Positions 7,198 through 14,164 of a stretch of DNA of 18,983 nt are shown here, one piece after another (the stretch's first letter is position 1; every line of letters starts with the position of its first letter). Made by a program: the position numbers and the translations under genes. Source of the stretch: UBA1149 sp963579235. Its GTDB lineage: Bacteria; Desulfobacterota; Binatia; UBA1149. The stretch spans positions 1-18,983 of the forward strand of contig CAUZFM010000055.1 of the NCBI GenBank assembly GCA_963579235.1, written 5' to 3'. The notes beneath the pieces are model-generated. The model saw only the letters and a list, made by a program, of their open reading frames with translations. It was not told the origin of the DNA and did not search any database.

Positions 7198-7839
7198 TCA
7201 GCTTCGCCGAGGGGGGACCAGTCGCGTTGCCAGCAGCGCGGCCACGAGCAGCGCCATCGCCCAGGACAGCAGCTGTTCGCCCTTGCTCAGCCAAAGAAAA
7301 TGCAGCCCGGCAGCCACCCCGGCGGCGTAGGCCAGCCGGTGTATTCGCCGCCACGTCGGCCCACCCAGGCGGCGCAGGGCGGCTCGGCTGGAGGTGGCGG
7401 CGAGCACGCACAGGCAGGCAAAAGCGACCATGCCGGCGGTGGCAAAGCGGCGCTCGGCTATGTCTTCGAGCATGGCCGAGCTGTCCAGCTGGTGGTCGAG
7501 CACGAACCAGGTCGCGGCGTGCAGGCAGGCGTAAGCAAACGAAGACAGTCCCAGGCGTCGTCGCCACGGCGCTATCCACGGCGCTAATTGTCGGGCGCTG
7601 GTGGTCGAGGCGGCCAGTTTGCGCAGCGGCGTGATGGCCAGTGAGGCCGCCAGCAGGGCGAAGGCCGTCATGCCGGTGCGCAGGGTTATTTCTTCTATGG
7701 GGTTGGCACCCAGTCTGCCCGCCGGCAGGTCATAAAGCAGCAGGGCAAACGGTGTCGCGATGGCCAGCCAGGCGGCGGTGTTTACCAGCCGGCCAGCGGT
7801 GCAAGCCTCACTCAAGGGTCCCGCGTTGCAGGCCGCCAT
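7198..7839 (-). CDS. msrQ: MsrQ, haem-binding membrane subunit of periplasmic methionine sulfoxide reductase
   Basis: MsrQ (formerly YedZ) is an integral membrane b-type haem protein that passes quinone-pool electrons to MsrP. The product has several hydrophobic spans, the hallmark NPIEEITLRTG with SLAITPLR near residues 45-80, and conserved histidines in ACLHAATWFVLDH and RRIHRLAYAAGVAAGLHF. From the ATG at 7839 it is 213 residues, close to the 211 of E. coli MsrQ. That start overlaps the upstream lipoprotein gene by 32 bp; a TTG at 7815 would overlap by 8 bp and is a reasonable alternative. The overlap implies translational coupling. Here msrQ is separated from msrP by one gene, whereas the usual arrangement is msrPQ adjacent. 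Confidence 0.88.
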   Translation of the reverse strand: MAACNAGPLSEACTAGRLVNTAAWLAIATPFALLLYDLPAGRLGANPIEEITLRTGMTAFALLAASLAITPLRKLAASTTSARQLAPWIAPWRRRLGLSSFAYACLHAATWFVLDHQLDSSAMLEDIAERRFATAGMVAFACLCVLAATSSRAALRRLGGPTWRRIHRLAYAAGVAAGLHFLWLSKGEQLLSWAMALLVAALLATRLVPPRRS

Positions 7840-8914
7840 CGGGCGGCAGCACAAAGTGCATACCGTCGCGACCCAGTATGACCTCGACATCGGTGTCGTC
7901 GGTGTCGCGCATGAACACGCGTTCGGCCAGCCGATTGGGCGGCCCCGGCACCAGGTGGGTGAGCACCAGCGTGGGCACCCCGGCGCGCCTGGCCGCGTCC
8001 AGGGCCTGGGCGGGCGTGGAGTGGTAGTCGAGGATATCGGCAGCCAGTCCGGCCATTCGATCCAGTCCGCGCTCGCTCGCCAAGCGGGACATGCGGCTGA
8101 TAAGGTGTCCGGCCAGTGCCTCGTGCACAAGCAGGTCGGCACCGCGCGAGGCTTCTACCAGCGCGTCCGAGGGGCCGGTGTCGCCGCTTATTACCACCGA
8201 GCGTCCGCCGTAATCAAAACGATAGCCCACCGCGGGTTCTACCGGATTGTGCTCAACCTTGAAGGCCGTTATGCGCAGTTCGCCGTCGTTCGTTATGATG
8301 ACCGGCTGTTTGTTGACCTCGAAGGCGTGGGCAGTCGCGCGTCCGCCCTCCCGTGGCATGAGATGGTCGCCGTGGTGGGCCACCCGGTAGGCGCGGTCAT
8401 GGTTGTATGCGAGGTTGAAACCGCTGACGATCCGCTCCACACCAGGTCCGCCGTAGACCGGTAGCGGCTTGTCGCGTCCGGCCACCCAGCTCTGCATGGT
8501 GACCTCACCCAGGCCGCCTATGTGATCAGAATGAAAATGGGTGAGCAGCACGCCGGAAAGTTGGGCCCGTGGCAGGCGCATGAGCTGCACGACTTCCTGG
8601 CTGCCGGGGCCCACGTCGACCAGGTAAAAGTTGTTGCCGGCTATCACCGCCGTGCAGGCGGCCGCTCGATCGGCGTCGGCCAGGGGTGACCCGGTGCCGC
8701 AGAGAATGACGTGCAGCGAGCCATCCTTCATGAGATCCTCGCGGTCGCCGGCCAGCCCCTGCTCGATGCGGCGCTCGATCATCCTGTCCTGGATGCGCTC
8801 GCAGCCGGTCAGCAGGCTGGACGTCGTGAGCAGCAGCAAGGCGGCGATCGCCGTCGTTGTGGGCGTGCCCGGGTACTGCGTTGCCGCAGACAGCCTCGTA
8901 TAAACTGATGACAT
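7808..8914 (-). CDS. Metallo-beta-lactamase-fold hydrolase, predicted lipoprotein
   Basis: The 368-residue protein has the dinuclear-zinc signature THFHSDH (125-131), preceded by GTGSPLADADR and the strand NNFYLVDVGPG, and later SGDTGPSD and a conserved HEA. This pattern is closest to the RNase Z/AtsA arylsulfatase-like branch of the superfamily. The N-terminus has a hydrophobic run ending in the lipobox LTGC with Cys38, so it is probably exported and lipidated. That argues against tRNA processing and for an envelope hydrolase. The residue after Cys is Glu, not the Asp inner-membrane retention signal. The ATG at 8914 has GAGGAA suitably upstream. It starts 22 bp after msrP and overlaps msrQ, so it belongs to the same operon. 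The substrate is unknown; sulfate esters or lactones are guesses. Confidence 0.85.
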   Translation of the reverse strand: MSSVYTRLSAATQYPGTPTTTAIAALLLLTTSSLLTGCERIQDRMIERRIEQGLAGDREDLMKDGSLHVILCGTGSPLADADRAAACTAVIAGNNFYLVDVGPGSQEVVQLMRLPRAQLSGVLLTHFHSDHIGGLGEVTMQSWVAGRDKPLPVYGGPGVERIVSGFNLAYNHDRAYRVAHHGDHLMPREGGRATAHAFEVNKQPVIITNDGELRITAFKVEHNPVEPAVGYRFDYGGRSVVISGDTGPSDALVEASRGADLLVHEALAGHLISRMSRLASERGLDRMAGLAADILDYHSTPAQALDAARRAGVPTLVLTHLVPGPPNRLAERVFMRDTDDTDVEVILGRDGMHFVLPPDGGLQRGTLE

Positions 8915-8936
8915 TACAGGTTCCTCGTTCCAGTGG

Positions 8937-9968
8937 TCAGGATAGTCGGGTCATGTCCATGCCGCGGTAGAGCTCGGCCACTTCGGGATACCCGTTAAAC
9001 ATGAGCGTTTCAATTTTGGGTTCGAGCAGGGCGCCTATGGCGTCGAGCCCCCGCGGTATGTTCGTGATGCGTCGCTCGCGAGCCTGGCTCCAGCGCGGGT
9101 GGTTTACCGAGGGGTTTACGTTGGAATAGAACGGGTACTCGTTGGGCGCAGCCTGCGTCCACGAAGGCAGGGGGCGGCGCTCGGTAAACTCGATGTCGAC
9201 AATAGACTTGATGCTCTTGTAGCCGTACTTCCACGGCACCACGAGCCTGAGTGGTGCGCCGTTCTGGTTTGGCAGGATCTCGCCGTACATGCCCACGGTG
9301 AGCAAGGTGAGCGGGTGCAGGGCTTCCTTGAGTTCGAGTGCTTCGGTGTAAGGCCAGTCGAGCACGGGCGTGCGCTGGCCGGGCAGCATGGAGGGGTCGA
9401 GCAGGGTGGTGAACTTAACGAAGCGGGCCTTGCTCGTGGGTTGAACCCGCCCGATGAGGTCCGCCATGGGAAAACCCACCCAGGGGATGACCATTGACCA
9501 GGCCTCAACGCATCGCAGGCGGTAGATGCGTTCTTCGAGCTGCTGGGGGGCTATGAAATCCTCGAGCTGGTAGTCGGCGGGTTTGTTTACAAGGCCGTGC
9601 ACGCGCACGCTCCAAGGCTTGGTTTTCAACAGGTGGGCATTTTCTCGGGGGTCGGACTTGAGTACGCCCATTTCATAGAAATTGTTGTAGGTGGTGGCCG
9701 CCGCCTTCTCGGTGGTCGTATCGGGAAGCAGGTAGCGCTTGTTGGCTTTTATGTCACCGAGGCTAAATTGCCCGTCGCTGTCCCCGGCCGTGACCGCTGC
9801 CGGTTCACAACCGGCAAGAAACGCCCCGGCTCCCCCGCTGCTCGCCGCCAGGGCAAGGCCTGCACCCCTGGCGGCCTTGCCCAGGAAGCGGCGTCTCGAA
9901 AGCCAGGTGTCGCGGTCGGTGACCTCGCTTTCGCGCGCGTGAAGGGGCTTGGGCAACTTGATCAGCAT
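8937..9968 (-). CDS. msrP: MsrP, periplasmic protein-methionine-sulfoxide reductase catalytic subunit
   Basis: MsrP (YedY) is a molybdopterin enzyme that reduces methionine sulfoxide in envelope proteins using electrons from MsrQ. The N-terminus carries a twin-arginine signal, SRRRFLG (residues 24-30). The mature domain holds the Mo-ligating cysteine in RLRCVEAWSMVIPWVG (Cys153), followed by the segments YTEALELKEALHPL, GAPLRLVVPWKYGYKS and FTERRPLPSW, all typical of the family. At 343 residues it is near the 334 of E. coli. The ATG at 9968 gives an N-terminus resembling other MsrP proteins; a GTG at 9995 adds nine residues but its AGGA lies directly against it. Unusually, the signal ends in FLAGC, a good lipobox (Cys54), so the enzyme may be a Tat-exported lipoprotein. 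It heads the minus-strand operon. Confidence 0.93.
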   Translation of the reverse strand: MLIKLPKPLHARESEVTDRDTWLSRRRFLGKAARGAGLALAASSGGAGAFLAGCEPAAVTAGDSDGQFSLGDIKANKRYLLPDTTTEKAAATTYNNFYEMGVLKSDPRENAHLLKTKPWSVRVHGLVNKPADYQLEDFIAPQQLEERIYRLRCVEAWSMVIPWVGFPMADLIGRVQPTSKARFVKFTTLLDPSMLPGQRTPVLDWPYTEALELKEALHPLTLLTVGMYGEILPNQNGAPLRLVVPWKYGYKSIKSIVDIEFTERRPLPSWTQAAPNEYPFYSNVNPSVNHPRWSQARERRITNIPRGLDAIGALLEPKIETLMFNGYPEVAELYRGMDMTRLS

Positions 9969-10050
9969 GGTGGCCAACCGGGACTCTAGCAGCACTCCTG
10001 CGCAGTCTCACCTCCCCCCGGACGGGTCGCGGATCGCAGGTTTTACTGAA

Positions 10051-10080
10051 TATATACCCGCTTGGGGGCTGGCGTGAAAA
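10051..10080 (-). promoter_or_regulatory. Candidate sigma70-like promoter for the msrP operon
   Basis: Read on the minus strand, TTTTCA (10080-10075) could be the -35 box and TATATA (10056-10051) the -10 box, with an 18-bp spacer. Transcription would start near 10043, about 75 nt before the msrP ATG. The -35 matches consensus at only four of six bases. Confidence 0.4.
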
Positions 10081-10113
10081 GGATATGGGTGGTTCTATAT
10101 AAATAGGGGTATC

Positions 10114-10131
10114 ACCGCGTTAAGGCGCGGT
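10114..10131. repeat. Small hairpin ACCGCG-TTAAGG-CGCGGT
   Basis: Perfect 6-bp arms flank a 6-nt loop in the divergent promoter region. No T-tract follows, so an operator half-site pair is as likely as an RNA stem. Confidence 0.4.
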
Positions 10132-10234
10132 TACTTCCTACGGACGGAAACGGGTACGCCCTGCTGTTCGGTGGTTCCTGTGCGGGGCCCACCGGGGGGG
10201 GGGGGCCCGGGCGGGGTCGCTATGTCTTCCCATA

Positions 10235-10246
10235 CCTGCCGGCAGG
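10235..10246. promoter_or_regulatory. Perfect 12-bp palindrome CCTGCCGGCAGG, possible operator
   Basis: The twelve bases are exactly self-complementary and lie about 150 bp upstream of the ligase gene, within the shared regulatory region. Symmetry fits a dimeric repressor or activator site, but in GC-rich DNA such palindromes also arise by chance. Confidence 0.3.
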
Positions 10247-10395
10247 CAATATGCCAGCCGGGGCAGCAGAGTGGCTCCGCCAGTTTCTTCGCCCAATCTC
10301 TCTGGCCACTCTCAAGACTCCCGGTTTCCCTGTTAGCGATAGGGGTTTTTTGCTGTTAGCTTGCGCCGACAAATCTGATTTTCCAGGAGATACTG

Positions 10396-12216
10396 ATGGC
10401 GGGTGATGCTTACACTTTCGAGGCTGAATTCACGGTGCGCGACCAGGTTCGCGCTAGAAGAGAAAACGAAGAACTGCGGGAGCGCACCTTCCTTACCCAC
10501 GACGATCGTTCGTGGAGCTGGGGGCAGTACTGCGACGAGTCGACCCGGGTTGCCCATTTTATAAAGTCGCGCCTGGGCAAGATCGACGACGCCCAACCGG
10601 GCCACGTGGCCATGTTGCTCGAGAACCACCTCGAGCTCAGCTCGCTGTACGGCGGGTGCGCCATAAACGGCTCCACGCTTTTCGGCATCAACAGCGGCCT
10701 GCGCGGAGAAGTGTTAGCCGGTGTAATCAACCAGTCGCGTTCGCGGTTGCTGGTGGTCGACGAGCGCAGCTGGCCCGAAGCCGAGCGCATACTCGACCAG
10801 CTGGAGACCGTACCGCGAGAAAACGTACTCGTGCTGCGCAGCGGCGACGGCGACTTCGATGCATCGATGGACTACCGCGCCTGCCTCGACTCGGAGATGG
10901 GCCCGGCCACCCCCGACCTCGAGTTTCCCGATGTGGAAGTCACGCCTGAAACCAACCTGATGATCATCTACACCTCGGGCACGACCGGGCTTCCCAAGGG
11001 TATTAACAACAACCACCTCAAGTTGTGCATGATAGGCGCGATAGTGTCGGATCGCCTGGACCTGGGCCGCGACGATTGCGGTTATGCCTGCATGCCGCTT
11101 TTTCACTCGAACTCCATGTTCATCGGCTTCATGCCCAGCTTCTGGGTGGGCGCTCGCATGGCGCTGCGGGAACGCTTCAGCGCCTCGAAGTTCGTGCCTG
11201 ACGTGATCGGCAACGGCGTCACCTTCTGGAACTACGTGGGCGAACCGGTGCACTACGTGCTGCGCGCGCTGGAGAAGCAGTACGGCGGCGACGTAGAAAA
11301 AATACGCGCCGAGGTAACCGAGCACCCCGACAACGTGTTTCGCTACGCGGTGGGCAACGGAGCCGCGCCTCCCGACATCGACCGCTTCGTCGACTGGATG
11401 GGGCTCGAAGATATGTTCGAGCTCTACGGCAGCACCGAGGCAGCGATTTCGACCTTTCGCAAGATGGGCGACCCGCGCGGCAGCGTCGGCCAGGTGACCG
11501 ACCCCGCTGTGAAGATAATCGGCGAGGGCGGAAACGAATGCCCGCCCGCCGAGCTCGACTCGGACGGCAAGATCGCCAACTACGACGACGCGGTGGGCGA
11601 AATCTGTCGCGTGGCCGAAGACACGTCGTTGTTCCAGGGCTACTACGAAAACGACGACGCCAACTCGAGCAAGTACCGCGACGGTGTTTATCACTCCGGG
11701 GACCTCGGCCACATCCTTGAGCGCGACGGCGAGCGCTTTCTCTTCTTCGACGGTCGCACTGATGACTGGATACGCAAGGACGGCGAAAACTTTTCAGCCA
11801 TGCAGGTGTCACGGCTGATTTCCGAGCATCCCGACTTTCCGTTGGCTGCGGCCTACGGCGTGCCGTGCTCGGTGTCGGACGAGCTCGTGATGGCTGCCGT
11901 CAAGATGCGCGAGGGGATCGAGTTCGACCCCCAGTCGCTGTTCGACTACTGCGAGCAGCAGATCGAGCACGGTGGCATGGATCGCAAGTGGTTTCCCGAC
12001 TTCGTGCGCGTGGTCGACGATTTCGAGTACACCGGCACACAGAAGATCCTCGTGCGCAATTTGAAGGCCGATCACTACCACCCCGAGCGCGTGCCGGGCT
12101 CGATCTACTGGCGCGAGCGCGGCGACGAGGGCTACAAGGCATTGGGCGAGGAGGATTGGCAGCGCCTGCGCACGATCTTCGAGGCCGCCGAGCGCCTCGA
12201 ACTCCTTGAGCGCTGA
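10396..12216 (+). CDS. AMP-dependent synthetase/ligase, acyl-CoA synthetase-like
   Basis: The 606-residue enzyme belongs to the ANL superfamily, which activates carboxylates as acyl-AMP and usually loads them on CoA. The ATP P-loop is YTSGTTGLPKG (192-202), the A5 motif is ELYGSTEA (342-349), A7 is HSGDLG (433-438), the hinge A8 is DGRTDDWIRKDGEN (from about 452), and the catalytic A10 lysine is K550 in TGTQKILVRNLK. Size and the segment YYENDDANSSKYRDGVYHSGD resemble fatty-acid transport/very-long-chain acyl-CoA synthetases (FATP or FadD6 type). The ATG at 10396 has AGGAGA at 10385-10390. It is followed by an SDR gene and a MOSC gene on the same strand, suggesting a catabolic or lipid-modifying operon. 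The acid substrate is not known. Confidence 0.92.
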   Translation: MAGDAYTFEAEFTVRDQVRARRENEELRERTFLTHDDRSWSWGQYCDESTRVAHFIKSRLGKIDDAQPGHVAMLLENHLELSSLYGGCAINGSTLFGINSGLRGEVLAGVINQSRSRLLVVDERSWPEAERILDQLETVPRENVLVLRSGDGDFDASMDYRACLDSEMGPATPDLEFPDVEVTPETNLMIIYTSGTTGLPKGINNNHLKLCMIGAIVSDRLDLGRDDCGYACMPLFHSNSMFIGFMPSFWVGARMALRERFSASKFVPDVIGNGVTFWNYVGEPVHYVLRALEKQYGGDVEKIRAEVTEHPDNVFRYAVGNGAAPPDIDRFVDWMGLEDMFELYGSTEAAISTFRKMGDPRGSVGQVTDPAVKIIGEGGNECPPAELDSDGKIANYDDAVGEICRVAEDTSLFQGYYENDDANSSKYRDGVYHSGDLGHILERDGERFLFFDGRTDDWIRKDGENFSAMQVSRLISEHPDFPLAAAYGVPCSVSDELVMAAVKMREGIEFDPQSLFDYCEQQIEHGGMDRKWFPDFVRVVDDFEYTGTQKILVRNLKADHYHPERVPGSIYWRERGDEGYKALGEEDWQRLRTIFEAAERLELLER

Positions 12217-12338
12217 AAGGGGGATACGTTCCTTTTGCGTAAAAAACACCTAGGCTGGCAGCTGGTGGCAGGGTAGAAAGGGCATGGCCTGGGCTTGCCC
12301 CGTGTAGTAGTGTCGTTAGAGGAGTAGAAGGACCAGCA

Positions 12339-13223
12339 ATGCATGATTTTTTGGGTAAGGTGGCAGTCATCACGGGCGGCGCCAGTGGTATAGGCAGGGC
12401 GCTTGGCGAAAGGGCCGTTGCCGAGGGCATGAAGGTGGTACTGGCCGATGTAGAGGAGTCGCCCCTCGCGCTTGCCGCGGCCGAGCTTGGCTCGGGCGGC
12501 GCGCCGGTGCTGCCGGTGGTCACCGACGTTACCAGTACTGCCGAGGTCGAGTCGCTGGCCGAGCGCGCCTTTGCCGAGTACGGGCAGGTGAACCTGCTGT
12601 GCAACAACGCCGGCGTGTTCTGCGCGGGGACGGCCTGGGATAGTAGCGACGACGACTGGCGCTGGGTGTTCGACGTCAACGTATTTGGCATCGCCAACTG
12701 CCTGCGCAGTTTCATCCCGCGCATGATCGAAAGTGGCGAGCAGGGCTACGTGGTCAACACCTCGTCGATGGCCGGTCTTACGTCGATGCCCTTCGTGGCG
12801 GTTTACCACGCGAGCAAGCACGCGGTGGTGGCCATGAGTGAATGCCTGTACCACGAGCTGTCGTTCAAGGGCGCCGACATTCGCGTGTCGGTGCTTTGTC
12901 CCGAGGCTGTCTCGACCAACATCAACGGTGCCGAACGCAACCGGCCTGCGTCGCGCTCCGCCACCGGGGCCAACAACGAGGAGAGGCAGGTGGTCAACGA
13001 CGCCATTGACGAGGCGATGGCCGACGCAGTTTCGGCAACCGCTATCGCCGAGCGTACCTTTGCAGCCCTGCGAGCAGAGCGCTTCTACGTGCTGCCGGGT
13101 GATGATCCCTGGGTGCACCTGGCCCACCGGCGCATGGCCGGCCTGCGCGACCGCGAGAATCCCACTTTCATGAGCCCCGACGAGGTGCCCACTCTCCCGG
13201 TCGACGTAAAAGGGATCGGCTGA
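12339..13223 (+). CDS. Short-chain dehydrogenase/reductase (SDR)
   Basis: This 294-residue protein is a classical SDR. The cofactor motif TGGASGIG is at 12-19, NNAG at 89-92, and the catalytic set is Asn114, Ser143, Tyr156 and Lys160 in YHASK. Asp37 at the end of the second strand predicts NAD(H) preference. CPEAVSTN near residue 190 replaces the usual PG turn with PE. The C-terminal extension (LRAERFYVLPGDDPWVHLAHRRMAGL) is shared by many SDRs acting on lipids or steroids. The ATG at 12339 has AGGAG and AAGGA within 20 nt upstream. It lies 122 bp after the acyl-CoA ligase and 26 bp before the MOSC gene. The product is a cytoplasmic alcohol dehydrogenase or ketoreductase of unknown substrate. 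Confidence 0.92.
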   Translation: MHDFLGKVAVITGGASGIGRALGERAVAEGMKVVLADVEESPLALAAAELGSGGAPVLPVVTDVTSTAEVESLAERAFAEYGQVNLLCNNAGVFCAGTAWDSSDDDWRWVFDVNVFGIANCLRSFIPRMIESGEQGYVVNTSSMAGLTSMPFVAVYHASKHAVVAMSECLYHELSFKGADIRVSVLCPEAVSTNINGAERNRPASRSATGANNEERQVVNDAIDEAMADAVSATAIAERTFAALRAERFYVLPGDDPWVHLAHRRMAGLRDRENPTFMSPDEVPTLPVDVKGIG

Positions 13224-13249
13224 GCCGCCGCCCACCCGCAGTCAAGGCA

Positions 13250-14125
13250 ATGACAACGAGGACTATAGGCGAAGTCGTCGGGCTGTGGCGCTACCCGGTC
13301 AAGTCGATGCAGGGCGAGACGTTGGCGAGCGCTGTCCTGGGCAGAGACGGCGTGGCGGGCGACCGCGGCTGGGCGCTGCGCGACGAAAAAGCGGGAGAGA
13401 TACGCGGCGCCAAAAAAATGCCCCTGCTCATGCGCTGCTCGGCGAGCTACAGCTCGGCCTCAGAAGAGGGCAGCATCGGGCCAGTGCGCATGACCCTGCC
13501 CGACGGCTCAAGCCTGGACAGCGGTGACCCCGACGCCAACGCCGTGCTTTCGCGCCTGCTTGGCCGCGAGGTCACGCTGTGGCCGCGACAGCCGGCCGAT
13601 AACGTCGATCACTACCGCCGCGGCACGCCCGACAACGAGGACTTCGAAGAAGAGATCAGGCAGATGTTTTCTCGCCTGCCCGGTGAGCCACTGCCCGACC
13701 TGTCGGTGTTTCCAGAAGAACTCATGGAGCACACCTCGCCGTTGGGCACTTATTTTGACGCCTTCCCGCTGCACCTGCTCACCACCGCCTCGTTGGCGCA
13801 CATGGCCGACCTCAACCCCGAGGCCGCCTGGGAACCAGCCCGCTTCAGGCCCAACCTGCTCATCCGCACTGTAGCCGAGCTGCAGGGACTCGTGGAGGCC
13901 GGTTGGCAGGGCGCGCGCCTGAAAATCGGCGAGGTCGAACTCGACTCGCTGATGCCGACCGTGAGGTGCGGCATGACTACGCGCGCCACGGCGGGCCTGC
14001 CCGACGACCCGTCGGTACTGCGCAGCATTGTCGGTGACGCCGGCCAGGACCTCGGCAGTTACGCCGGGGTGGCCCGCGCCGGACAGGTAGAGCTGGGCGA
14101 TCCCGTGGAACTGTTGGTGGACTGA
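13250..14125 (+). CDS. MOSC-domain protein (YcbX-like)
   Basis: The 291-residue protein has a MOSC N-terminal beta-barrel domain (LWRYPVKSMQGE at 12-23, DGVAGDRGWAL at 33-43) followed by a MOSC domain with FRPNLLI and the conserved cysteine in PTVRCGMTTRAT (Cys240). In characterised relatives (YcbX, mARC) this Cys binds the molybdenum cofactor, and the enzymes reduce N-hydroxylated compounds; others carry sulfur to Mo enzymes. No 2Fe-2S ferredoxin domain is fused, unlike E. coli YcbX, so an external electron donor would be needed. AAGG precedes the ATG at 13250. It ends 39 bp from the stop of the convergent molybdopterin oxidoreductase, which fits a shared molybdenum theme but not co-transcription. 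Confidence 0.88.
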   Translation: MTTRTIGEVVGLWRYPVKSMQGETLASAVLGRDGVAGDRGWALRDEKAGEIRGAKKMPLLMRCSASYSSASEEGSIGPVRMTLPDGSSLDSGDPDANAVLSRLLGREVTLWPRQPADNVDHYRRGTPDNEDFEEEIRQMFSRLPGEPLPDLSVFPEELMEHTSPLGTYFDAFPLHLLTTASLAHMADLNPEAAWEPARFRPNLLIRTVAELQGLVEAGWQGARLKIGEVELDSLMPTVRCGMTTRATAGLPDDPSVLRSIVGDAGQDLGSYAGVARAGQVELGDPVELLVD

Positions 14126-14143
14126 GAGTCGGTGGCAGGCGCA

Positions 14144-14157
14144 GGCCGGTCCCGGCC
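14144..14157. terminator. GC hairpin between convergent genes
   Basis: GGCCGG (14144-14149) and CCGGCC (14152-14157) are complementary in the 39-bp gap between the MOSC and molybdopterin oxidoreductase stop codons. The loop is very tight and there is no strong T-tract, so the terminator role rests on position. Confidence 0.3.
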
Positions 14158-14164
14158 CGGCGTG

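Larger units (their letters stand above)
9969..10395. other. Divergent intergenic region (msrP / acyl-CoA ligase)
   Basis: No gene is seen in these 427 bp. The region contains AT-rich promoter-like DNA at 10050-10105, a 6-bp hairpin (10114-10131), a run of twelve G (10194-10205), a 12-bp palindrome CCTGCCGGCAGG (10235-10246) and a direct repeat of CTGTTAGC at 10330-10337 and 10353-10360. It should hold the control elements for both flanking operons. Confidence 0.6.

Noticed and set aside
10714..11712. Minus-strand open frame antisense to the acyl-CoA ligase
   Set aside because: The plus-strand frame has all ANL motifs; the antisense product shows only low-complexity His/Val-rich sequence.
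12132..13235. 367-codon minus-strand open frame antisense to the SDR gene
   Set aside because: The SDR frame has a complete cofactor and catalytic motif set; this one runs across a gene boundary without any motif.
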